DNA of 7,789 nt from an uncultured Lachnospiraceae bacterium. Lineage in GTDB: Bacteria > Bacillota > Clostridia > Lachnospirales > Lachnospiraceae. A program made the position numbers and the translations under genes. The first letter of the stretch is position 1. Every line of letters begins with the position of its first letter. Positions 1 through 7,069 of the stretch are shown piece after piece. The stretch spans positions 1 through 7,789 of the forward strand of contig CAMNWW010000097.1 of assembly GCA_946566415.1 (NCBI GenBank), read 5' to 3'. Below the pieces are notes generated by a model, which was given only the letters and a program-made list of their open reading frames with translations, was not told the DNA's origin and made no database searches.

Positions 1-1529
1 AAAGTCTCCTGATCCTTATTGCTAAGTTCACCCGCCTCTGCTTTCTTCTTATACTCCTGCATGTGATACAAAAGTTTCTCTTTCCCCTGCCCCATCAGTT
101 CATAAGAAAATGCAGATGCCCGTATTCCGAAAAATGCCGCGTAATACGCAAGCGGATAGTTGATCTTACAGTAGGCGATCCGGTATGCCATCATAACATA
201 GGCCGCCGCATGCGCTTTCGGGAACATATATTTGATTTTTTTGCAGGACCAGATGTACCAGTCCGGCACGTCTGCTTCTTTCATAGCCGCCTCAAAATCC
301 GGCGTCAATCCTTTCCCTTTCCTCACTTTTTCCATGATCGTGAAAGAAAGCTCGCTCTCCATCCCCTTATTGATGAGGTACGTCATAATATCGTCACGGG
401 TGCAGATCGCCGTTGAGATCGTCGCTTTTCCCTCCTCAATCAAGGTCTGCGCATTATTCAGCCATACGTCTGTCCCGTGGGAAAGCCCGGAAATCCTGAT
501 CAAGTCGGACAGCGTCTTTGGTTTGGTATCCACTACCATCTGAATAACAAATTCTGTCCCGAACTCCGGCACGCCAAGGCAGCCTACCGGACATCCGTCG
601 ATATCCTCCGGCGTAATCCCTAAAGCCTGCGTATTTGCAAATAAAGACATTACCCCCGGGTCGTCCAATGGAATGTCCGTTGCTTTGAAAATACGGTTGA
701 CTCCGTCATATTCGTTTTCTAACGCATCTGAATTGATTATTTCCTCCAGGGTCTTAATCATGGTAGGATCATCATGTCCAAGAATATCCAGCTTCAGCAG
801 GTTATGGTCGATGGAGTGGTAATCAAAATGGGTGGTGATGATGTCGACAGTCATATCATTTGCCGGATGCTGTATGGGGGTGAAGGAATGAATATTTTCC
901 CCGTGAGGAAGCACAACGATCCCTCCGGGATGCTGTCCGGTGCTTCTGCGGACCCCGGTACAGCCCTGCGCAATCCTGTCGATCTCACACTTTCGCTTCC
1001 TCTCCCCGTGTTCCTCATAATAATTCTTCACATAGCCGTAAGCCGTCTTATCCGCCAGAGCCGCGATGGTGCCGGCGCGGAAAGTCTGCCCTTGTCCGAA
1101 AATAACTTCCGTATACTTATGTGCCTTGCTCTGATAATCTCCTGAAAAATTCAGGTCGATATCCGGCTCTTTATTTCCCTTAAATCCAAGGAATGTTTCA
1201 AAAGGAATATCAAATCCGTCTTTAACCAGTTTTTCGCCGCAGACCGGACAATTTTTATCCGGCATGTCATGTCCGCACCCGCCTGCATATTTGCGCACTT
1301 CATCAGATGTAAAATCACAATAATGGCATTTTGCACAATAGTAATGCGGGGATAGCGGATTAACCTCCGTGATTCCCGCCATCGTCGCCACAAACGATGA
1401 ACCTACCGATCCACGCGAACCCACCAGATATCCATCTTCGTTCGATTTCCACACCAATTTCTGGGCGATAATATACATAACCGCAAATCCGTTGGAAATA
1501 ATGGAATTAAGTTCCTTCTCCAGCCGTTT

Positions 1530-1532
1530 TTA
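1530..1532 (-). other. polC: Premature in-frame TAA, polC codon 870
   Basis: The minus-strand reading is ...YGNPLPEIV-TAA-KRLEKELNSIISNG..., in the same frame on both sides. Relatives have a continuous LPEIV-x-x-RLEKELNSI segment here. The stop lies directly before the polymerase core with the zinc site and catalytic aspartates. A one-base change from GAA, AAA or CAA would produce it. The next in-frame ATG (codon 888) has no convincing ribosome binding site. Confidence 0.95.
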
Positions 1533-2516
1533 TACAATCTCAGGAAGGGGATTTCCGTACATAGAATACGCCTTTTCATAACAGATATTCCTGAGCGTCT
1601 CATCCGAATTCTCTATGACCGGCGGGCACTTATCCGGCCGTACAGGCGAAATCTTCTCGATCATATCCGCAATTTTATTTGTATTAGTGATTACGACTTC
1701 ATGCGCCTTTTCCGAGCCAAGGTATGAAAATTCCTCCAGCATTTCCTCAGTTGTCCGCAGATACAAAGGCGCCTGGTTATCTGCGTCGTCGAATCCCTTT
1801 CCCGCCATAATAATCCGGCGGTACACTTCATCCTCCGGATCCATAAAATGCACGTCGCAGGTTCCTACTACAGGCTTATTAAATTGCTCGCCCAGGCGCA
1901 CGATCTTCCTGTTCAGATCCCGTATATCTTCCATAGAATTAACACTGCTCACCTTATCGCTTGCAATCATGAACTCATTATTTCCAAGCGGCTGAATTTC
2001 CAGATAGTCATAAAAATCCACAATCTTTGCAAGCCTTTCCTCTGATTTTCCGTCAAGCAGCGCGCGGTACAGCTCTCCCGCCTCACAGGCGCTTCCTACA
2101 ATTAAGCCTTCCCTGTATTGATTTAGAAGGCTTTTCGGAATACGGGGCCTTCTTGCATAATAGGTCAGATGGGACTCGGATACCAACGTATAGAGGTTCA
2201 CCCGCCCGATATCGTTTTTCGCGAGAATAATCACATGATACGTCGGAAGCTTACGGATTGCATCCGGATTCAAATCGCCGAAACGGTTGACCCCTTTCAG
2301 TGTCGTAATGTCCCGTTCCTTTAACATCTCAACAAATTTTACAAAAATCTCTGCAGTGGCAGCGGCGTCGTCTACTGCCCGGTGATGGTTTTCCAAGGAA
2401 ACTCCCAGCGCCTTGGCCACGACGTCCAGCTTATATTTTGTCAAAGAGGGAAGCAGAACCCTTGCCAGCGCCAAGGTATCCAGCGAATTAAAATGAGGCG
2501 TAATCTCCTGATATCT

Positions 2517-2519
2517 TCA
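2517..2519 (-). other. polC: Premature in-frame TGA, polC codon 541
   Basis: The minus-strand reading is ...RFIEQN-TGA-RYQEITPHFNSLDTLALARVL..., in the same frame on both sides. The stop falls between exonuclease motif II (HNAGFD, D533) and motif III (HHRAVDD, H586/D590). PolC relatives, as I remember them, carry an ordinary residue here, often Cys or Ala; TGC or TGT to TGA is one substitution. No ribosome binding site precedes the next possible in-frame start (TTG at 2474), so a designed restart is not indicated. Confidence 0.95.
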
Positions 2520-4142
2520 GTTTTGTTCGATAAATCTCATATCAAATCCGGCATTATGGGCCACCAGCACCGCGCCTTCTGTAAACTCAAGGAACGCAGG
2601 AAGCGCCTCCTCTATACTTGGCGCATCCAGTACCATTTCATCCGTAATGCCTGTAAGATTCGTAATTCGGAAAGGAATCGGTCTTTTCGGATTTACAAAG
2701 GTGCTGAACCGCTCCACAATCCTTCCTTCCTCCACCTTTACAGCTCCGATCTCAATGATTTTATCTGAAATAGCAGAAAATCCTGTCGTCTCAATATCGA
2801 ACACTACATAGGTATCGTCCAGAGTCTGTTCACCGGCTCCGGACACGATTTCGGTCAGGTCGTCCACAAGGTATCCTTCTACCCCGTACAGCACCTTGAA
2901 TGGGTCGTCCTTGTCCAGTGTTTCCAAATAGTGATTTGCATCCGGAAATGCCTGCACGACGCCATGGTCGGTAATGGCGATCGCCGGATGCCCCCAGTCA
3001 TGGGCGCGTTTTACCAAAGCCTTTGCCTCAGACACACCGTCCATATCGCTCATCTTTGTATGACAGTGAAGCTCCACCCGTTTTTCAGGATAAGTATCCT
3101 TCCTCTGCACCCGGAAATCAGCGGTCTTGCGGATCCCATGGACTGACCCTATCGTCAATTCCCCGTCATATTTGTCGATCGTAGTGACCCCTTTGATCTT
3201 AAGAAACGCCCCCTTCTTGATTTCTCCCAAAAGTTCCGGGAGCTGTTCATTTCTTACAAACATTTTGACCGTGATCGTGTCTGTGAAATCTGTAACGGCA
3301 AAGATAAGGATTGTTTTCTCGTTGCGGATCTCCCGGGTTTCAAACTGAACGACCTGCCCGTGGAGCGTGATCTCTCCCATCTCCGAATCCACCTGTTTTA
3401 ATTCGATAGGCACATCGTCAAAATCTCTTCCATAGATTACGTTCGGGTCGTCGGACTTTTTAATGGAATAACTCTTTCCTGGTCTTCCTCCCTTGACGCC
3501 TCCGCTCCCCTGTGTCTTCTGTTGTGGCCGCTGCTGCGGCCTATGCTGTGCCTGAACGTTTCCATTATGTTCCTGGATGGCGTCCACCGCCTGCTTAAGC
3601 TGAAGTTCGTTCATTTTCCTATATTTATTTTCTTTTATTTTTTCATATGTAACCTGAACCTCAATCGGTAAATGAAACCGCCTCTCAAATACAAGCTTTA
3701 AATAGGAAGTGATAGATTCCGCCTTCTCTTTTGCCACGATGGTATCGGCCACGGTCATGCAAAGTACGTTTTGATCCTGAAAACTGCATTTTGCTTTTTG
3801 GAAAATGTTCTTTTCCAAAGCGCTCCTTCCTTCCAGCTCAAAAAGCATACTGTCCCGGTATTCGTCCATGAGGTATTCCGGCGTGTACTGCTCGGAGAGC
3901 CGATACTCCTCCGCCAAATAGACCGGAATCCCCGTTCCGGCAAACAGTTGTCTCTCTATGTCTTCTTCCATCTGGCTTATCTTCCGCCTAGGGATCAGAT
4001 GTGTGCTGAAAATATGTACACGGATAAATTTTTTCTCTGAGGTAGAAGTAATTTTTGTCACCTCCACCTCCTGAAACAAGACTTTACTCTCCGAATCCAC
4101 CTGTAAGGAGGGAAACACTTCAAAAAATAATTTTGTCATCGT

Positions 4143-5198
4143 CTATTCGCCCCAATGCAGCAGCTCTTCGCGCAGCGCTATAAGCAGCTCGTCTTCCTTT
4201 ACTTTTTTAATGATCTCGCCTTTTTTGAATACAAGCCCCTCGCCAATTCCACCCGCAATCCCGAGATCCGCTTCCCTTGCCTCCCCGGGTCCGTTCACGA
4301 CGCAGCCCATCACCGCTACCTTGATATCAAGCGGGAATTCCGCCGCCATCGTTTCCGCCTGGTTTGCAAGCGAGATCAAATCAATCTTTGTACGCCCGCA
4401 GGTCGGGCAGGATACCACCTCGATGCCTCCCTTCCTAAGCCCCAGGGAACGCAGAATCAGTTTCGCACTTTTTATCTCTTCTATCGGATCCCCGGTAAGA
4501 GAAACACGGATCGTGTCGCCGATTCCCTGATACAGGATAATTCCAAGCCCAACCGAAGATTTAATATTGCCGGACAAAAGAGTGCCGGACTCAGTAATCC
4601 CCACATGCAGAGGATAAGAACACTTCTGGGCGATCAGTTCGTGCGCTTTTACACACATCATTACATCAGATGATTTAATGCTGACTACCAGGTTATCATA
4701 TCCCATCTCTTCAATCATATGTACCTTATCCAGCGCGCTTTCCACAATTCCATCGGCCGTCACACCGCCGTATTTTTCCAGGATCTCCTTTTCCAGAGAA
4801 CCGCTGTTCACACCGACCCGGATAGGGATGCGTCCTTCCTTCGCCCGGTCCACCACCGCCTTAACATTCCCACGGCTTCCGATATTACCGGGATTGATTC
4901 GGATCTTGTCCGCCCCGTTTTCCATAGATGCAATCGCAAGCTTATAGTCAAAATGAATATCCGCCACTAAGGGGATATGAATCTGCTTTTTAATTTCACC
5001 TAACGCCTTCGCCGCTTCCATCGTCGGAACCGCACAGCGGATGATCTCACATCCGGCCCGCTCCAAAGCTAAAATCTGCCCGACCGTCGCCTGGATATCC
5101 TCCGTCTTTGTGTTCGTCATAGACTGGATGGCGATCGGACAGCCTCCTCCGATTTTCACATTGCCGATCTCAATAACCTTTGTATCTTTTCTTGTCAT
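4143..5198 (-). CDS. ispG: 4-hydroxy-3-methylbut-2-enyl diphosphate synthase (HMBPP synthase)
   Basis: IspG (GcpE) is a cytoplasmic [4Fe-4S] enzyme of the MEP isoprenoid pathway. It reductively opens 2-C-methyl-D-erythritol 2,4-cyclodiphosphate to HMBPP, usually with flavodoxin or ferredoxin as electron donor. The 351-aa protein is the normal length of the short bacterial form. The N-terminal TIM barrel shows GGGCPIAIQSMTNT (18-30), LVADIHFD (77-84), INPGNIG (101-107) and RVGVNSGSLE (127-136). The C-terminal domain carries the cluster ligands SCPTCGR (C264, C267) and MGCVVNGPGEARE (C299, with E306 as the likely fourth ligand). ATG 5198 is supported by AGGAGG at 5206-5211 with a 7-nt spacer. 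It ends in TAG, and polC starts 3 nt later, a common pairing in Clostridia, where dxr and rseP often precede. Here a small unknown gene and thiamin genes lie upstream instead. All motifs are intact. Confidence 0.97.
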   Translation of the reverse strand: MTRKDTKVIEIGNVKIGGGCPIAIQSMTNTKTEDIQATVGQILALERAGCEIIRCAVPTMEAAKALGEIKKQIHIPLVADIHFDYKLAIASMENGADKIRINPGNIGSRGNVKAVVDRAKEGRIPIRVGVNSGSLEKEILEKYGGVTADGIVESALDKVHMIEEMGYDNLVVSIKSSDVMMCVKAHELIAQKCSYPLHVGITESGTLLSGNIKSSVGLGIILYQGIGDTIRVSLTGDPIEEIKSAKLILRSLGLRKGGIEVVSCPTCGRTKIDLISLANQAETMAAEFPLDIKVAVMGCVVNGPGEAREADLGIAGGIGEGLVFKKGEIIKKVKEDELLIALREELLHWGE

Positions 5199-5205
5199 AC
5201 TCCTG

Positions 5206-5211
5206 CCTCCT
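5206..5211 (-). promoter_or_regulatory. Ribosome binding site of ispG
   Basis: Perfect AGGAGG, 7 nt before ATG 5198. It fixes the ispG start. Confidence 0.85.
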
Positions 5212-5238
5212 TTTCCGGTTATATATCATGAGTTGTCC

Positions 5239-5276
5239 GACAAATGAGTCCGCCGTCCATTTGTCCCTTGACTCAT
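5239..5276 (-). repeat. Overlapping inverted repeats in the ispG leader
   Basis: Two perfect inverted repeats share bases. GACAAATG and its complement lie at 5239-5246 and 5258-5265 (11-nt loop). ATGAGTC and its complement lie at 5244-5250 and 5270-5276 (19-nt loop). A further ATGAGT sits at 5228-5233. In the transcript, one 12-nt segment (5250-5239) can pair with either of two upstream segments, so the stems are largely mutually exclusive. This could be an operator cluster, an alternative RNA fold or chance. The repeats are plain in the sequence; the function is unknown. Confidence 0.5.
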
Positions 5277-5280
5277 AGCA

Positions 5281-5337
5281 TAAAACCCTCTACGGCATGA
5301 TGCATCATCCCCCGACACACCTGCAATAGAGGGTCTT
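5281..5337 (-). terminator. Probable intrinsic terminator after the small membrane-protein gene
   Basis: It begins 13 nt after the TAG at 5350. An 8-bp perfect stem is formed by 5327-5334 and 5285-5292 (ACCCTCTA / TAGAGGGT). It is extended by A-U and G-U pairs into a short AAG / TTT flank, and inward by three more pairs (5322-5324 with 5295-5297) after a 2x2 internal loop. A short T run (5282-5285) follows on the minus strand. The long apical part contains a 12-bp palindrome at 5297-5308. The large loop and short U tail make it a moderate candidate. If it works, ispG-polC needs its own promoter. Confidence 0.5.
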
Positions 5338-5349
5338 CCTCGCTCTATC

Positions 5350-5814
5350 CTATTTTACTTTGGTAAAAAGCAACTGATCGCCGTAATCCCATTCTGTCAT
5401 GGTAAGTTCCTTCCCGTCCACACTATAATGAAAGGAAGTGGTAAGCTGGCTGATCGCGGAAGCAACCTCAGCGGACGTAACTTCTTCTGGAAATTCTTCA
5501 GCGGTCTTCATTAGACTCTCTGACGACGCCCGAAATGTGATCTCCTTGGCCGATTTGTCAAGCGTATATTCCAGATCCATTGTGAGCTGCTGGCCTTCCA
5601 ACGCGCCTTCCCATACCAGATGCGCTTTTCCGCCGCTGCTTATCTCCAGCGTTAAATCGCTGTCTTCCTGCCTCCAGGTTCCCTTCAGCGGATTTCCCAA
5701 AAAGCCTCTTCCTATAAAAAACACTGCCACAATCACGATCAATACTGTGGCAAAAACCGTCATGACCTTCCACTCTTTTCGCTGGTTTCCTTCGTTATTT
5801 TCCGGATTCTGCAT
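5350..5814 (-). CDS. Small single-pass membrane-anchored protein of unknown function
   Basis: A 154-aa protein. A hydrophilic N-terminus (1-16) with the basic QRKEWK cluster is followed by one hydrophobic segment at about 18-38 (VMTVFATVLIVIVAVFFIG), which predicts N-in topology with an external C-terminal domain. The exposed part starts GNPLKGTWRQEDSDLTLEISSGG and ends in short beta-strand-like alternating segments (FHYSVDGKELTMTEW, DQLLFTK). This resembles small lipocalin-like or DUF5640-like beta domains that follow an anchor in Clostridia. I cannot assign a family firmly. There is no lipobox cysteine, so it is not a lipoprotein. The start at ATG 5814 is supported by GGAGGG at 5825-5830 (10-nt spacer). 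The gene has its own strong promoter at 5858-5886 and a terminator-like hairpin downstream, so it looks like a monocistronic unit between the thiamin genes and ispG. It is a real gene by these signals; function unknown. Confidence 0.8.
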   Translation of the reverse strand: MQNPENNEGNQRKEWKVMTVFATVLIVIVAVFFIGRGFLGNPLKGTWRQEDSDLTLEISSGGKAHLVWEGALEGQQLTMDLEYTLDKSAKEITFRASSESLMKTAEEFPEEVTSAEVASAISQLTTSFHYSVDGKELTMTEWDYGDQLLFTKVK

Positions 5815-5824
5815 AGACTATTAA

Positions 5825-5830
5825 CCCTCC
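5825..5830 (-). promoter_or_regulatory. Ribosome binding site of the small membrane-protein gene
   Basis: GGAGGG, 10 nt before ATG 5814. It supports that start. Confidence 0.65.
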
Positions 5831-5857
5831 GTAATAAGTCTGCCCTTCTTTCCTATC

Positions 5858-5886
5858 ATTATACGAGGTTTAAAGTTCTATGTCAA
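5858..5886 (-). promoter_or_regulatory. Consensus sigma-A promoter for the small membrane-protein gene
   Basis: TTGACA (5886-5881) and TATAAT (5863-5858) are both perfect matches, separated by exactly 17 bp on the minus strand. The -35 box lies in codons for the last residues of cytX (Val-Asp-Ile), and the cytX TAA lies in the spacer. The predicted transcription start is near A5851, giving a leader of about 37 nt before ATG 5814. No operator is evident, so strong unregulated expression is the simplest reading. Confidence 0.85.
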
Positions 5887-7069
5887 CGGTCTTGTCCTTG
5901 GAATCTTTACCGCAGATTTTCGCTGCCGCCGCACAGAGGAGTATCGTGATCAACATATCCGGAAGAGTGTTGCCTACAATGATATCCACCCGCATAAGCC
6001 CTCTGTAAATGACAAATCCTACAAACCATATCGCCAAATTCCTTACATCCGCCGCCTGATGGGCTGTATTCCTCTTAAGCAGGAAAAAATCTGCGATCTG
6101 GATCGCGATCATTGGAGCAAACACGGAACCGATCAGGTAGAGAAAATCTGTGATATCCGTTATTGGGAAAAGAACAGCCGCTGCCGTCCCGATTACCGCT
6201 GCCGCGACTGCGAACCATCTTCCTTTCAGCTTTACAGACACTGCTTCACTAGAAACACCTGCGGAATAGGCATCCAAAAACGTAGTCGTAACCGTTGAAA
6301 ATACAATAATAAGAAGCCCTGCCGTTCCAAGCCCTGCCTTTACCATGATCCGGGCAATATCAGATTCTCCCGTGAAAATAGCGGCTCCCATGCCGATCAC
6401 ATACATCCAGCAGCTCACCACTCCATACACAACCGCGCTTACCGCCGTTGCCTTTACCGGCTCCTTTGCCTCCCTGGTATAATCGCTGATCAGAGGAAGC
6501 CAGGAAAGCGGCATCGCAACTGAGAGTTCTACCGCCGCTCCGAATGTCATTCCTTCTGTCTGGACCGCCCCCGAAGAGCTGTTCCGAAAGATGACAAAGC
6601 TTAAAATTACAGTCAGAATAAAAAGAGCCGTCATGGACACGGTGTTCACTTTGCCCAGGTTCTCGATCCCGATCAGAATCCAAAGTATAATCAGAGCCCC
6701 GATCACCAGACACCAGACCCAATTTCCGGCGGAAAGGATACTGTCCGCCGCCAGCGCGCCGTCATAGATCATAATGGCCGTCCATCCCACAAGCTGCAGG
6801 ATATTAAGTATAGAAAAGAGAAGGCTCCCTTTCTGCCCGAAACTCATCTTGGCAGTTTCCATCGCGCTCTTCCTTGTCCTTCCTCCAATCAGCCCGGCTG
6901 CAAATAACATACTGCATCCGATCACATGTCCTATCAAAACTGCAAGAAGACCTTTCCCGAATCCAAGAGGGGCAAAATAGGTTCCTGTCAAAATTTCAGC
7001 AATCGAAACCCCCGCGCCAAACCAGATCAGACCGTTTTCAAATACCGAAGTCCGTTTTTCTTCCATCAC
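5870..7069 (-). CDS. cytX: Putative hydroxymethylpyrimidine transporter, NCS1 family (CytX-like)
   Basis: An integral membrane permease of the nucleobase:cation symporter-1 family, related to cytosine permease CodB. The CytX branch is thought to import the thiamin precursor 4-amino-5-hydroxymethyl-2-methylpyrimidine (HMP). The protein is 399 aa, normal for the family, with about twelve hydrophobic segments. It starts with the family-typical FENGLIWFGAGVSIAEILTG (about 10-29), followed by QLVGWTAIMIYDGA (92-105), SWLPLISDYTR (189-199) and QIADFFLLKR (324-333). The short C-terminal tail is charged. Its start overlaps the thiD stop (TGATG). AGGAGG at 7077-7082 is 7 nt from GTG 7069 and 10 nt from ATG 7066, so either start is possible. 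Coupling to thiD is the main argument for HMP over cytosine as substrate. No cytosine deaminase gene is seen nearby. Substrate specificity is inferred. Confidence 0.85.
   Translation of the reverse strand: MMEEKRTSVFENGLIWFGAGVSIAEILTGTYFAPLGFGKGLLAVLIGHVIGCSMLFAAGLIGGRTRKSAMETAKMSFGQKGSLLFSILNILQLVGWTAIMIYDGALAADSILSAGNWVWCLVIGALIILWILIGIENLGKVNTVSMTALFILTVILSFVIFRNSSSGAVQTEGMTFGAAVELSVAMPLSWLPLISDYTREAKEPVKATAVSAVVYGVVSCWMYVIGMGAAIFTGESDIARIMVKAGLGTAGLLIIVFSTVTTTFLDAYSAGVSSEAVSVKLKGRWFAVAAAVIGTAAAVLFPITDITDFLYLIGSVFAPMIAIQIADFFLLKRNTAHQAADVRNLAIWFVGFVIYRGLMRVDIIVGNTLPDMLITILLCAAAAKICGKDSKDKTVDIEL

Larger units (their letters stand above)
1..4139 (-). pseudogene. polC: DNA polymerase III alpha subunit, PolC type, with two in-frame stops; 3' end runs off the window
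   Basis: Replicative DNA polymerase of low-GC Gram-positives, carrying its own 3'-5' proofreading exonuclease. One frame runs from ATG 4139 to base 1 (1379 codons plus two bases). PolC-type N-terminal region at about 1-240, including a Q/P/K-rich linker near 195-225. OB-fold at about 250-340. PHP domain opens with HCHTKMSDMDG (H358, H360) and ITDHG (D391, H392). DEDDh exonuclease is inserted at about 444-600 (D448/E450, D533, then HHRAVDD with H586 and D590). PHP then resumes. The polymerase core has a four-cysteine zinc site (C935, C938, C964, C967), PDIDLNFSG (D993, D995) and LKLDILGHDD (D1118). Stops TGA at codon 541 and TAA at codon 870 break the frame; both flanks stay in the same frame. 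As read, the first product is 540 aa with half an exonuclease and no polymerase. The start lies 3 nt after the ispG stop with only a weak GGGGCG site, suggesting translational coupling. The family assignment is certain. Whether the gene is really broken is not. Confidence 0.9.

Noticed and set aside
774..1145. Plus-strand ORF of 123 codons opposite polC
   Set aside because: The complementary strand encodes highly conserved PolC core residues (for example LKLDILGHDDPT), so this is a shadow.
1151..1393. Minus-strand ORF of 80 codons within polC
   Set aside because: It is the out-of-frame reading of the PolC zinc-site region. The PolC frame itself is open here.
1530..2474. Independent gene starting at TTG 2474
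   Set aside because: It is the middle segment of polC between the two stops, in the same frame. The TTG has no ribosome binding site and lies in the exonuclease domain.
2460..2516. SECIS element for selenocysteine at the polC TGA
   Set aside because: No stable stem-loop with a G-rich apical loop is visible in the bases just after the stop, and a second, TAA stop in the same gene would remain unexplained.
3526..3541. GC-rich perfect hairpin GGCCGC-TGCT-GCGGCC
   Set aside because: It is explained by the tandem Arg-Pro-Gln-Gln repeat codons in the PolC linker and lies mid-gene. There is no T run, so it is not a terminator.
4155..4673. Plus-strand ORF of 172 codons
   Set aside because: It lies entirely antisense to the well-conserved ispG, has no recognisable domain and its composition is that of a shadow frame.
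5218..5248. Possible ispG promoter around TATATA at 5220-5225
   Set aside because: An extended -10 is possible, but no -35 box is found at 16-18 bp, and the leader would be very short. Not strong enough to list as a feature.
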